Assembly: GCA_020466095.1 (NCBI GenBank)
Contig: CM035806.1
Span: 34,266,060 to 34,330,059 of the forward strand
DNA: 64,000 nt
Direction of reading: 5' to 3'
Origin: Chlorops oryzae
Lineage: Eukaryota > Arthropoda > Insecta > Diptera > Chloropidae
This document shows positions 1 through 11,622 of this stretch, in pieces. The translations under genes and the position numbers were made by a program. The first letter of the stretch is position 1; each line of letters starts with the position of its first letter. Under the pieces are notes generated by a model that searched no databases, was not told where the DNA came from, and was given only the letters and a program-made list of their open reading frames with translations.

Positions 1-728
1 TGTATGCTTAAGAGTTTAGTCAATATTCATCGAATTTCATCGAAATACGTTTAAACTATTAAGGCCCATTTGCTACTGTTCCGGTTAAAGTTTATCGTCA
101 AAATTTTCATAAAAAATTTTTTGTTTTTCGGAAACGGACCTAAAAGATCAAAATTTCATATCGAAACTTTAAAGAAATATGTCAGAATTCCTCTAGATAG
201 AATTAGAGTACACAGTGCCCGACACAACTTTTGCTGCTACTCTGGGCAAAAACAATATTTTCCACCCCTATAAAGGCATTAATAGGGTACTGTTTTAACA
301 TAGCCATCACCTAAATCGGGTTCTGAACTTGCAAATATGTAGCTATTTTTTTATTTCTTCAGAACATCTAAATCCACTTGTCTTATGGACCTTGGCATTC
401 TTAGCACAAAAGAAAAAATTTAAACACTTTTATTTTTGAGATAACAAGTTTTCTTAAGGGGGTATTGTAACTTTTTTAGGCAGAACTCGGCAACGCGTCA
501 TCCGGTTTGAACAAATTATCCCTCAAATAAAAGAAAATAAACCCATATAACTGTTTTTCTTACATATTTTTAAGATCGGTCAAGAAAATAAAAATTTGTA
601 GACCTTTGAGTCTTAAAAAACACATCTTTTTAGAGAAACATTATCAAATTTTTCCTTTCATTGACACACAAAAAATCCATACGCAAAAGGAAATATTTTT
701 TTTCTTCGCATTTTTTATATGAAGGTGG
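1..728. other. AT-rich non-coding interval
   Basis: I see no gene here. Short open frames are isolated, lack flanking splice signals and show no family resemblance. The interval runs into the conserved tail of a mini-me/Helentron-like element at its right edge, so part of it may be degraded body of that element. Confidence 0.5.
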
Positions 729-858
729 TTCCTAAATCGACTTAGTTTTTGATCCTGATCATTTCTATATATTTTTTTCTATATCTCCGGAGCTTAATTC
801 TCCCTGTTACAAGATTTGCACAAAACTAATATACCCCGCTTACGCTGGGTATAAAAAT
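729..858 (+). mobile_element. 3' end fragment of a mini-me/Helentron-like element
   Basis: This stretch is nearly identical to the last 125 bases of the copy ending near 62710. Both share TTTTGATCCTGATCATTTCT, CTATATCTCCGGAGCTTA, CTCCCTGTTACAAG and the terminal CGCTTACGCTGGGTATAAAA. The rest of the element is not recognisable to the left. The GGTATA terminal motif is typical of the fly mini-me/DINE-1 group of non-autonomous Helitron-related elements; the family name is inferred from general form only. Confidence 0.65.
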
Positions 859-2623
859 TGAGAGAGTGAAGCCAATGTAAGCAATGAAAATGACACATTA
901 GGGTATTCGAATTAAGGGTGTAGATCAAAATTCTCTGTAAAGTACGTGATATATGTAATAGACTTTCGAAATTATATCAATAAAACTATGATTTGAAGCT
1001 TTTATAAGCATATTATATAATATTGTCTCAATATACAAATTACCCTTCTGTGCATGCCATTAAGTGTTCGAGTCAATTCCAATTCTTCCAATCGAGGTTG
1101 TTATGTTTAGATCACAACCAATTCACCCCTGTTAAAGCAATAAAACGTCCTGATATATGTAGATAGTATGTCGAAATTGAATATTCAAGTAACTGATTTT
1201 CCATTGTTTGTCTACTTGGTTATATATATGTTCAAACATTGAATTCTTGCAGGCATTAAAAGTTTTGATCAATTCGGCAATCTTCCAATGCAGGTTGTTA
1301 TTTAACACACCACGACCTTTTAAAGCAAAATAAACTCCATTTTTGTATTCAAAGAATTTCAGTCTTTTTCCATTTTTGTCTCTGGTTTTAAGTTAAAGCG
1401 TTGAGTTAATTTTAACGGCCTGCAGCAGCATAAAACAGGCAGTGGAAGCTTACTCGTCGATGGCTTAAAACATGCGCTCAGTTGAAACGAGAAATTGTTC
1501 TTAAAATTTAAAGTAAAAGGACTGACTGAAGGAAATAAAATTTTTAGTAAAAAAAAAACCCCCCGAATTACTGTCTCTTATCATTTGCGACATAGTCATC
1601 AAATGATCCTTAAAAGCGCTGAGCATTATTATACCTTTCAAGAGAAAAAAAAAAAATTATAATTTCAATATTCGATGGCAACTTCATTTTTCATTTAGGA
1701 ATCCGATAGATCATTTTTTTTTTATCAGTTTATCTCGCTTCGAAAATTCTTGACCTAGACCTTGGTACAGTCACATCGCTCGAATTCGATGTTAACTTCT
1801 TTCTACGATACCCTTTCCAACGTCCTTAATTGCCTTCAATAATTCATTGGTTAAGCCTTCTTAAAATCTTGACAGCACAACGTTCCTTACATTCATTTGT
1901 AAAAAAAATGGGTAAAACAAAAACAGATAAAAAGATATAATAAAAAAAAGCACCCATATTTTTAGTAAAAATTTATTTTTAGCACAGCGGCAAGCTCCCT
2001 TGCCTTTTTTGAGCATTCGCCCCCCATTTGCGGCTTTGTTGCATGCTGACGCTTTTTTGATTTTTATTTTTTTTATTTATTTATTTTTATTTATTTTTTT
2101 TTTTTTTGTAAAGGGGATGAGGCGCAAGATGCGGTCACAGGAGTCGTTCGCCTGAACGCTGAGGAGAATCACCCGGTTCGGAACTGGCTCTGAAACTGGT
2201 TCCCGAAACCGTTCTTTTCGTTGCGTGAATTTTATGCGGCGCCGTTATGCCGGTGACTGTTTTGATGCATTCTTCCCTGTTCGAATGGAGACAGTCTTTC
2301 GGCCAGAGGGTAATAAAAATACTGTCATGACATCCAAGATTGTTTTTCTTTTTTCGAGAAAGAGAGATACAATTGAGGTATGCGGATGTTGCGAGTTTAG
2401 TCTTCATGTGTGGATTTTCCTTCGTCTTTTTTTTAAATTATATTTAAAATTCAATTTCGCAGTGTCTTAATCATTTTAAAATGGCCCTTTTTAATGAATT
2501 CGGGAATTATTTAAGTATGCGATAATAGGGAGTCATACTTTATGACTCAAAATTTCTAAAGAGTCTTTCGTAGACTACTTCTCGGAGTCTTTTTGAGTCA
2601 GAAAAAAAATTTTTTTTTTAAGT
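859..2623. other. Non-coding interval with a diverged tandem duplication
   Basis: No gene is visible. Two diverged copies of one segment lie about 190 bases apart (about 1060-1145 and 1252-1332). Each has AATTC, then AATCTTCCAAT or a variant, GAGGTTGTTAT or CAGGTTGTTAT, and TTAAAGCAA followed by TAAA. A T-rich tract occupies 2050-2110. From about 2520 repeated GAGTC/GACTC motifs appear. They return at 4140-4225 and 7640-7790, on both sides of the nested insertions at 4.2-7.6 kb. Confidence 0.45.
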
Positions 2624-2866
2624 ACTATGCTATGCTCTTGATCCCAGGATCCGAAGTTCGATTGCCGGGAAACGCGAAAAGGAGTGTAAGGTTCCAAGCC
2701 TAGCACTGATTTTTTTTTTTAAATCGTATGTTAGGGGCACACTACATAAAAAGACATACAATCACACAAGCACAAGAAAAACCCCTCGTGGTATCAAAAC
2801 GGGCCCGGTATACGGCCTAAGTGGCAGCCACTCCAACAAACATACATACGTACATACATACATGCC
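2624..2866 (+). mobile_element. tRNA-headed SINE, plus orientation
   Basis: A Pol III B-box-like segment (AGTTCGATTGCC, about 2656) is followed, after a T-run, by a core holding CGTGGTATCAAAACGGGCCC at 2787-2806 and a TACATACATA tail. The same 20-base core occurs in reverse at 2986-3005 and 58251-58270. This marks a dispersed family. The order tRNA-like head, unrelated core, simple-sequence tail is the standard SINE layout. The ends are approximate and I see no clear target duplication. Confidence 0.55.
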
Positions 2867-2924
2867 TCAAACAAGAAAAATCTTAGCAACTCAGAAAAAA
2901 CAAAATCTGAAAAACCACGCCATC

Positions 2925-3134
2925 TTGTTGGTTAGATTAGTGTGGCTGTCACCATTAAGGATGGTGACACACTTAAGCCTCACATGGGCCCGTTTTGATA
3001 CCACGAATAATGGGAAAACAAAGAAAAACGAAAACCGAAAAAACGACAAAAACATCCACAACCTAAGCTGGGAACCGAACCCAGAGCGCCCCGCTTCGTA
3101 AGTTGGCATCTCAAGTAACTACAGCACAGAGGCC
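2925..3134 (-). mobile_element. tRNA-headed SINE, minus orientation
   Basis: Read on the minus strand, this has a T-arm-like GGGTTCGGTTCCC near 3067-3083, a T/G-rich linker, then the shared core at 3005-2986 and a tail with GGTGACAGCCAC. It converges on the copy at 2624-2866, so the two cores form an inverted repeat. The head is better preserved than in the plus copy, with a T-stem-like CTGGG/CCCAG pair. Confidence 0.55.
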
Positions 3135-4225
3135 TTCACGGCATCTGAAAACTCTACCTACGAAAATTTGATGCCTGGCTTCCAATAATGCAGGAAATTC
3201 TGCGCATGGAATACTCAACACATTTAAATATATGAAACCATTTTCAATCACAATGGCGCAGTTGATTGAAACTGATTTCATATGTTTCAATGTTGCTGGA
3301 TTCTGGATATGTAGGTATGTGCAGGAAATGCTGCGCTTTTGGAAACCAGGCAAAAATCTCGTTCGAATGGAAGAACAAAATACCTTTAGGACCCTACATT
3401 TTTATTCTCTTCTCTTCTTCTTTTTCTTAAATCTTTTAATGTCCCCTTCACTTAAAACCATTTAGAAAGTTGACAAGGCGATTTTGCTGAGAATTTAAGA
3501 ACAATTGATATAAAAGAAGAAAAAAATATGACAGCCGCCAAAAGATAAAACATGGATTTGCGTTAAGCTGTTCAAATATTTGCTTATCATGCTCTCGCAG
3601 TTCAATAGCTCACGAGCATTTAATTTTTTTTTTTTTTTCTTTTCTCCTTTTGATTTTCAAAGCGTCTAAACCCGTTGTTACTTGCCGACGTTCATACAAG
3701 AAATTGACGCAAATAAAGCACGAGAACACAAAAGCAGCAAAAAAAATTAACGAAAAAAAAAAAAGTAAATAAATAAATAAAAAAAAAAAATAAAACAATC
3801 CGAATTCACGCAGCGACCTTCAGAAATATTTCTCGAAAATATTCGGTCTCGATGTCGGGGCTTTGTCGATTGGATTTTCCAAACAGAATCGATCGACAAG
3901 ATTAGCAGATGCAGCTCATAATTTGTTTTTTTTTTTTTTGCGCGCCCGCGAAATCCGGGATCGTCGTCAAGTCCAAAGGAAATGTATCGCATCTGCGTTC
4001 GTACAGCCAAACCCTCTCTAAAAGGAAGGACTACACTCGAAGAGCCTATACTCAGATATGCAGTAATTACTATACCATAAATATAACAAAGTATACTATA
4101 TACGAGTATAAATTAAAATTTTTTTAAACCATACGATTATAAATTTCACTCAAAATTTTTGAGTCTGTTTAAACTCCTAAATATGAGTGCTTACGGAGTC
4201 ATATACATATGTATATGACTCTTAT
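3135..4225. other. Non-coding interval with an imperfect foldback
   Basis: No gene is supported. About 3168-3358 can fold on itself: GCCTGGCTTCC with GCAGGAAATTCTGCGC on the left is the inverse of GCAGGAAATGCTGCGC with GGAAACCAGGC on the right. Poly-A/T runs fill 3625-3800 and 3928-3940. The apparent open frames there are homopolymer artefacts. Confidence 0.45.
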
Positions 4226-4539
4226 GCTATGTTCTCACTAGGCCGGGTTAGGGCTATCGGCGAAACCCATAGTTACAAATGTCAAAACGCATATAAAAAA
4301 AAAATCATTTAACCCGAAAATATACCCTAGGTTAGCATTTAACTCTGAGGTTAGCGCAGAAATGCATTTGAAATTTTCAGTTACATTTGCTAACACCAAA
4401 TACAAAAACCGGGTAAAAATTTAATGCGACAGTGACAGGAAGCTTTCACGTGCAGAAAATGAAAGGGGAAGGATGTAAGTATTTGGATATGTAAATTTTG
4501 ATCACAAGTCGTTTTTGTGATGCCGCTTTCACTATTAGC

Positions 4540-7248
4540 TAGAGCTGGATAACTATCGATAGTTGCGACCATCGATAGTCTCGATAGTCGATAATATGAA
4601 ATATCGATAGCATCGATAGTACTATCGGAAGATATATTTTAAAATTTAAACTAATTTCATTGGCAAATTGCTAGTGATTTCAATCAAACATGTTTGAGCT
4701 GTTTTACATTTAAATATCCACTATTTGAAAGTTTAAAATTTTAAAATTAATGGTGGTCACACAAATAATAATTTAATAAAATGCTGTGCTTAAGAATCCC
4801 TCCTCAGAAGCCGAATTTTAAAACCTTTCTTACTCAATTCTCCATACTTTGTAAACAGCACTGATGTTGGCAGTATTTTGGGACTCTTTTCCTTGGATAT
4901 TGAAAAAAATTTCTTTATTTCTGTTTTCTTTAGGAAAGTGATCAATAAAACTCCCTAGTAAACATTTGAAGTGATTTTTGGTTAAAGGTAAAATCGAAAA
5001 ATTCCATCAAAACGGAAAAAACCCCTCGTTCTGGTGCATCAGTGCATAGAATAAAATGTTAGCATGACGCCTATAATTCTCATTTGGTTTGTAAAATGGG
5101 ACACTTAAGACTCGCAGAGTTTGAGTGATGAAGCAAGAACGTGCGTAAGTCATAATCATCATCACCAGTGTTGCCAATCCTCAGATGAAAAAAGCGCTGA
5201 TTAATTTTGAAAAAAGCACCGGAAATCAGTGATTCCCAATTTCTAATTTCAAAAAGCGTTAAAAAAAAAAACCAAAAAATCAACCAAAAGAAAGCATTTT
5301 GGAAAGGGAAGTGGTTGTTTTTCTAAAAAGATCATAGTATATTTTGATGTTTTTTTTTTCTTTGAATATTTATTATAAGTAAAACAAATGATTAAATATG
5401 CTTCTTACAAGTCTGCGTTTAGATTAGAAACGATGCGACTAAGGCACCGAACAACCATCTCTTTCTTCCCCATATGCCATTCTATATCACAAAATAGTCA
5501 CGCACAATGTTTCTCTAGTGTAAACGCAATCACAAAATTAAAGCTGCCAGATTCATCATTGGTTCATCTTACAGCTGTTGTGCTAGGAAGAATACTTGGC
5601 TTACGCTATTACAATGTTGAAAATTGAAGGAAAAGCTACTTTGAAAACTTTAATGAATGCAACGAAAAAGCGTTGGATTTTGGGCAAAAAATAGCTAAGC
5701 GCTAAAAAGAAGTTTTCGCGCCGCGGGCCTTCCAAAAGCGCTAGATCCAGCGCGAAAAGCGTTAAGTTGGCATCATCGCTTAAATCTAGTATGTCTCGTT
5801 AAGTCCGAGGGCTGATTTGAAACAAGCCATGGTGGGGTTCGTGGGGACATGTAAGATACAGAAGACTTCAGGGCGATGACAATATCACATCTTTTGTTCT
5901 CTTTGTTCGTCTTCGACTTAACTGTACTGTTGTCCTACTCGACTGACCTTATAGCAAAAACGGGCTGAGCTTGCACACTCAAGCACACACACACAAATTT
6001 TTCACAGCAGGCACGCATTTTTTACGATGATGTATATATATACATTTAAAAAAAAAAAACTCTTGAGGGAGATATTTCCAAAGCCGACGGAATGAAAGTC
6101 ATTCAAATGAATTCTATCCTGGCCCACTTAAATTCCTCGATGCCTTGATGCAACCCAAAATGGTAAGGAGATACAAGCTATCATGAATTTTTAGTTGCCT
6201 TCCGACACACACCGACGCAGAAACTTATTTCGAAAGAAGTTTAAGGCATAAAAAACTATCCACCGAGAACATTTGCTCAATCCCCTTTGTAATTCCCCAC
6301 ATTTCTAGGGGGGCTTGAACCCACAAAAGCACCCTCCGAATACGCTCATAGTTCCCTTTGATGGTATTCGTCCTGAAAACAAATTTCCAATCATTATTTC
6401 CCTCCAAATGCAAAACTACCCCGAGAAATGGTACTTTTTTTCAAAAAATTCCTACAATTCTCACTGAATTCATGATTTCGGAAACGTATATAAAGCAATG
6501 AATTGAAGAAATTCTCAGTCATCTCAATAGAGCTGGAGAACTATCGGAAGGTATATTTTCAAATTTGAACACCATCACCATCATCAACACCATCAACAAC
6601 ATCATCACCATCATCATCATCATCATCACATCATCATCACCAACACCATCATCACCAACACCATCATCATCACCATCATCGCCATCATCACCAACACCAT
6701 CATCATCAACACCATCACCATCATCTCCATCAGCATCAACAACATCACCATCAAAATCATCACCATCAACATCATCATTACCATCAACAACATTACCACC
6801 ATCAAAACCAGCATCATCACCATCAACATCATAAACATCATCAATACCATCAGCACCATCCTCATCACCATCATCATCACCATCATCACCAATCTCACCA
6901 TAATCATCACCAACCTCACCTTAATCATCACCCACCATCATCATCACCAAAATCATCATCATCACCAACATCAACACCAACATCACCAGCATCACCATCA
7001 TCATCACCAACCTCATCAACAGCATTATCATTATCATCACCATCATCACCATTATCATTATCATCCCATCATCATCGATAGTTTCGATTATCGATATGCC
7101 CTCTGTCACCGCCAGCACCACCTTTCCAATGCTAAAGTAAATATCCATGAATCAAAACTATCGATAGTCTTCAAAAACCATCGATGTTTTTGATAGTTTG
7201 AAACCATCGATAGTATCGATAGTGCTATCGATTGTTTCTCCACCTCTA
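4540..7248. mobile_element. hAT-like non-autonomous element, copy 1
   Basis: The left end TAGAGCTGGATAACTATCG and the right end (reverse complement TAGAGGTGGAGAAACAATCG) are flanked by a perfect 8-bp duplication, CTATTAGC, at 4532-4539 and 7249-7256. The ends fit the YARNG rule and 8-bp duplication of hAT elements. Subterminal DNA is full of ATCGATAG motifs. The copy is compound: foreign DNA starting GTGTTGCCAATC (about 5168) occupies about 5167-6529, and a second left end, TAGAGCTGGAGAACTATCGG, appears at about 6530. There is no transposase frame. Confidence 0.8.
6567..7075. repeat. (CAT/CAC)n microsatellite core of hAT-like copy 1
   Basis: About 500 bases are almost wholly ATC, ACC and AAC triplets. 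The same core type occurs in the copies at 36653 and 50889, so it travels with the element. Met-, Ser- or His-rich translations of it are artefacts of the triplet repeat. Confidence 0.85.
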
Positions 7249-7621
7249 CTATTAGCTCCATTAATCTTTTTTTTATTCCTGCGGACATTGAAATGTTTTT
7301 CTGACATTATTGCTTCCAATATTCCTTTGACTTTTTCAGCTTCTTTAAACATTTCTTATTAAGCAAATTAAATTGTTTTTTTCAATTTCTCGATAATATA
7401 CCTTGCGCGTTTTTTAGTTGTCAAACTCCCCAGCCGGACATTATCGCATGCATGTAATGAAAACAGCGGCCATCTCCCATGCGGGTAGTCGCAGTATCCA
7501 TTTTCACCACTTCGGAAGTATTGCAGAAGTAGTGAACTTTCCGGCTGGGTCATATGCTCATATGAACGCTTTGAGTTAAAGTATCGGGTTAAGAACTTAA
7601 CCCCTATAGTGAGAACATAGC

Positions 7622-8600
7622 AATATATGGGCTCCTTCGGCATATGACTTCGGACTCATCTAGGACGACCTTCGCAAGAAGAGAAACATTTTCATTTTGG
7701 ACTCCTAAATGAGCTCAATATGAGGGTTCACACACCGAATAAGGACTCACAAATCACTCATTTAAGACTCCAAATGTTTGTTGAGGTAATCACTGCATAT
7801 CTGAGTATAGGTATGTATGTATGTAGTATATTGATTTAATGGAAAGGAATTTCAAGAAATTTTTGGTACTTGGTTTTGACTGTAAGCATGAGTGAGAAAT
7901 GAAAAGTCCAAATCGAAACCCGACTCAAAAAGACAACGTTTTGCCATGGCTCTGAACAATCGATGACCAACCGTGATTCATTGAAAGAAATTCAATTCTG
8001 AGACAATCGGAACTGGTTTAAAATTCGGGGAACGGGTTTGCCGGAATTCGGCATTTGAAATTCGAAGCGAAAACCAGAAGTCATTTCGGGCAAAATCGCT
8101 TCAATAAATACCGCCTCGTTCGGAATGAAAGCCCAATCTATTCGCACATAATTATTTAATTATCTATTAACACAGTGATTTGATTGCTTTCCAAGATAAA
8201 CATGGATTCACGAAATCGCACGACCATCCTTGTTTATTTTTTTTTCTTTTTTTTTCGGGAATTTCTAATCGAATTTATTTGTTTTCGTTAAGACTCGTGT
8301 TCGGGTTTTTGGAAGACTAGAAGATTAGCAAGAATCCGCAGTGGAAAAATTAATTAAAAGGCATTCAAATTATTTACTAAACGTAATTTTCTCTTTTTAA
8401 TAAAGCGATCTAGTTTATTGTTGAAGTTAGTGAACCAATTTAGTATGATTATGGCTGGGGCTTAGAGAAAATACTCAGATTGTAGGTACATATCTTTTAA
8501 ACTAGAATCAAATAAATAAACTGTTCTTCTTAAACCTTGCTTAACCCTTTTCGGATTCGCATGCCATTATATCTGACTAACTTTGAGCGCTACAGTAATG
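7622..8600. other. Non-coding interval
   Basis: No gene is visible. The first 170 bases carry repeated GGACTC/GAGTCC motifs matching those at 2520-2600 and 4140-4220. This suggests one older GAGTC-rich repeat split by the insertion at 4226-7621. The rest is AT-rich without recognised structure. Confidence 0.4.
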
Positions 8601-8928
8601 ATGATCGTTTTTGATCACACCAGCCGTCATCCTTATCATTTTCATATCAGTCGTAGTTATTTTACCCTCGTACGTTGTTGCACATGGTCCAACAATCGGA
8701 CGGGCGCAAAAGGGCGGTCCTGGCGACTGTTGTGTACAGCTTGCTTTTCAATATCCTTTCATAGACACAGGACGAGCAATTTGCCTTTATGTCCCAACAC
8801 TCAACCGCGGACCCCGGCCAAACCTTCATCAGTACGTTGATCTGGTATTGGATCAAACTGGCAGTACCAATATTGGAAATTTATGGGTGCAACATACTAC
8901 AGGTTACTCATATGACCTAAATACATAG
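8601..8928 (+). pseudogene. Possible broken gene for a small secreted protein
   Basis: An open frame of about 105 codons runs to a TAG at 8926-8928. It has no in-frame ATG: the frame opens at a TTG just after a TGA at 8602-8604. A pair of ATGs at 8598 and 8601 lies one base out of phase, next to a run of five T (8608-8612), so a one-base indel could have separated start from body. The opening segment is strongly hydrophobic (ILIIFISVVVILPSYVVA), like a signal peptide. The body has a CC pair, one further Cys and several Gly-Pro turns. I do not recognise the family. Alternatives are an internal exon (acceptor-like CACACCAG at 8616-8623) or a chance frame. Confidence 0.3.
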
Positions 8929-10096
8929 TAATATATTGATACATGGTGCAGCAGGGATCAAGAACTCAACGGCTGGTAAGGTAGTGCCTGATATTTGGGA
9001 AGTTCCCTTGTGGGAGTCTCTCTACGTCTGTGGGTTATCGATAACGATAGGATGGCCCCGAATCTTGACCAATAAAATTGGTACGCTGAGTATGGTAGTA
9101 GCGCCCCAAATCGTCATACAAACTGGGTAGGCACTCAGTGTTATCGAGTTTGGCTCTTCAGGTCGGAGGCATCGGGTTAAAACAACCTTGAATAAACAGG
9201 CCGATTCTTCATATTCACCGGGGAGATTTTCCGTGCGGAATTGAAAAAAAAATTCTGCCATTCTAAGCACACTGGAGAAGTGAATATAAAGGAGGGAAGT
9301 ATTTTGAACTTTTTTAAGCAAAGATTATCCCATTTTTTTCTTTTGTTGACGCTTAGAATACTATCTTTTTCCGCGAAGAAAAGTTTCTGGGGAAACGACT
9401 CCAGCATTTTTTCTGAAGAGTTATTTTCGTAGGATTCGTAGAAGTTTTCTGAGCTGTGTATCGACGAACTCCTTTCTCGAGTTTTCCTTTGCGAAAGCAG
9501 GGAACCGATGTGAACTGCCTATTTCCTGTCGTTCATTTTATGCCTATTGGACAGAGCTATGCGTAGGTACATACATATGTATATTCCACATTTCTTTTCA
9601 AGCCGAATCGAATGTCTTCGTGCACTCTTTTATCGGGCTATGTTCATTGACATTTTGGTTACTCTCTGATGGGAATAAGTGGATTTTGTAATCGTTGACA
9701 TCAATTCGTTCGCCGTGGTGACACTTTCGTTTCGATTGAATTGAAAACTTTTGATACGTCCACATGAAGCAAAAATGCAGCGAGAATTTTATCTTTCGGC
9801 GAAAAAATTATCAACCATAATCTATAAAGAATGGAGAATGGCTAACATCGAATTTATTTATATGCAGCAAAATTTTTCGCTAGCAGAATAAAAATAAATT
9901 CAAATAACCGAAATTTATTGATTCCTCTTTGCATACCGATTTCGAGCTTTGGACTTTTGAATTTTGCCCATTCGATAAGCACATACCGGCATTTCTTTAT
10001 TTAAAATAATAATGTTGAATTTTCATCAGATGGCATTTTTTTTTAAGATTTCAGCTGAACCGAAATGCTTGGCAACGGTTTGGAATGTGCGGCGAA
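8929..10096. other. Non-coding interval with one dispersed repeat
   Basis: No gene is supported. About 9222-9410 is an inverted match to about 40200-40395: GCCATTCTAAGCACACTG here corresponds to CAGTGTGCTTAGAATGGG there, each followed by a TATAAAGGAGGGA-like block. This marks an unnamed dispersed repeat. Confidence 0.45.
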
Positions 10097-10359
10097 GGGG
10101 GACATCCATTAATTACGTCAACATATTTTCTCCAGCACATATAACCATATATGTACCCAAGACCGTGTTGAAAAGAGCCAAAATCGAAACGGCTCCTGAG
10201 TGACATATATAGCTATATATGTTCTCCAGCTTTGGATCCCCTCCCCTCCCCCCTATGGTGAGTTTCAGTGAGACTTCTTCGCACTCGATTTGCCGATTTG
10301 GTGAGATTTTCTCGACCCCCTCCTCCCTAGTTTTGTTGACGTAATTAATGGACGTCCCC
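10097..10359. mobile_element. Short TIR element, GGGGACRTCC ends
   Basis: The left end GGGGACATCCATTAATTACG and the right end (reverse complement GGGGACGTCCATTAATTACG) form inverted repeats of about 26 bases that run on into TCAACA. Dinucleotide AA flanks both ends, so the target duplication may be very short. The superfamily is not assigned. An 86-bp element (10136-10221) has inserted inside. Confidence 0.65.
10136..10221. mobile_element. 86-bp MITE with perfect 8-bp target duplication
   Basis: The termini CACATATAACCATATATG and (reverse complement) CATATATAGCTATATATG are flanked by TTCTCCAG on both sides (10128-10135 and 10222-10229). The interior has GACCGTGTTGAAAAGAGCC and GAAACGGCTCCT, both shared with the larger relative at 51681-51926. 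The duplication length fits hAT, but the ends are not a clear hAT consensus. Confidence 0.7.
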
Positions 10360-11622
10360 AAGGCGGACAATTGTTGCTTTTTTTTTGCACATTTTCATTG
10401 CCAACTTAAAGTCGGTGAGCATTGCAAAACAACGGTCGATAGTTGAGAAGGAAAGTTGGTAATTAACATTAAGCAATAATATTAAGATAATGATTAAATA
10501 ATATGTTCCGTTTTCAATGGGGCTATCAAGGTATGGTTATGGTTCATGAACCAATAAATTAATTGATTTTGCGTCACATCAGTGAACGGAGTTCGGAGCA
10601 ATGATGCCAGATCGAGGAATTTTTACCGTTTTAAGGTATTTTTCGATTTTAATTTTAAACAAAAATAACTTCAAAGGATTTTCAAGGGACTTTTTCCGAT
10701 AAATTTTCTAAAGAAACCGGAACGAAATGGATTTTTTTTTTTTAAATATCCGAGAGAAAAGTACCACCAAAATACTGGCAGCACTGGTTCGGAGCTTTGA
10801 TATTTTATTCTCCTTCTATTTGAAATAAAAATCGAATTAACCCTTTCACGCCCTTTTGCCTTGCCCACTTTTGATCAGTTTTGGAAAAAATCATAAAACC
10901 GTTTCTCTGATTTAAGTATTAGACCCCGGAATGGTGCCCAAATACTCGAACAATTCAATTCTCTCGCTTAGGGCCAAGGCATAATAAACCGAGAGTAATG
11001 CGTGCGTGCGAGAGAGATACGTATATAGAGAGATAGAGGGAGATCGAGACAGAGAGCGGTGCACGCACGACTCTCGGACTATTGTACCTTGACCGTTAGT
11101 CTTATGCCTAGTTTCCAATAGCCAGGCGCGGCAACTATGGGGGAACAAGGCACTTTTTGCCCCTCCCAAAATTTTATTGGAGGGTCCATGCCCCCCAATA
11201 TTTCGGCAACTGAAAAAAATACTTGAAAATTTTGTAAAGATATTCTAGAATATCACACTTTTATTCTTTCATATTTCTTAACTAATTTACTACAATTTTG
11301 AAGTTCCGGTAATTCAAATTTACCTGCCTGTGCCATTCTATAAGTATCGATATCTGTCCCATTCCGAGAAGGGTTAGAACTTGATTTCAATTGCAGTAGA
11401 TATACTGCACTTTTTCAATATTTGACATCTACTAAACACTGCGTATTGTTCCCTGCATACAATTTTTTCCCCCCCAATATTTTTGGAACTTGCCTCCCCT
11501 GCCAATAGCGCAAATGCAACCCATACAAACATATGAAAACAATTAACTGCGGACACGATTGTAACTGCAGTCTTACGACAATTGACCCAAAAAAACAACC
11601 CCCCCGTTTTGCGGATTAGTCC
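10360..11622. other. Non-coding interval
   Basis: No gene is visible. A GAGA-rich tract lies near 11005-11060. No promoter context is evident. Confidence 0.4.

Larger units (their letters stand above)
4226..7621. mobile_element. Outer inverted-repeat element hosting nested insertions
   Basis: The left boundary GCTATGTTCTCACTA is mirrored at the right by TAGTGAGAACATAGC ending at 7621. The pair continues inward as a GGTTA-rich inverted repeat. A hAT-like element (4540-7248) lies inside, so this is the older host. The target duplication is unclear. A related ATGTTCTCACTTTAGCC occurs at 21717-21735, suggesting a dispersed family. Confidence 0.45.

Noticed and set aside
6565..7148. Long Met-rich minus-strand and Ser/Pro-rich plus-strand frames
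   Set aside because: Triplet microsatellite artefacts; no signals outside the repeat.
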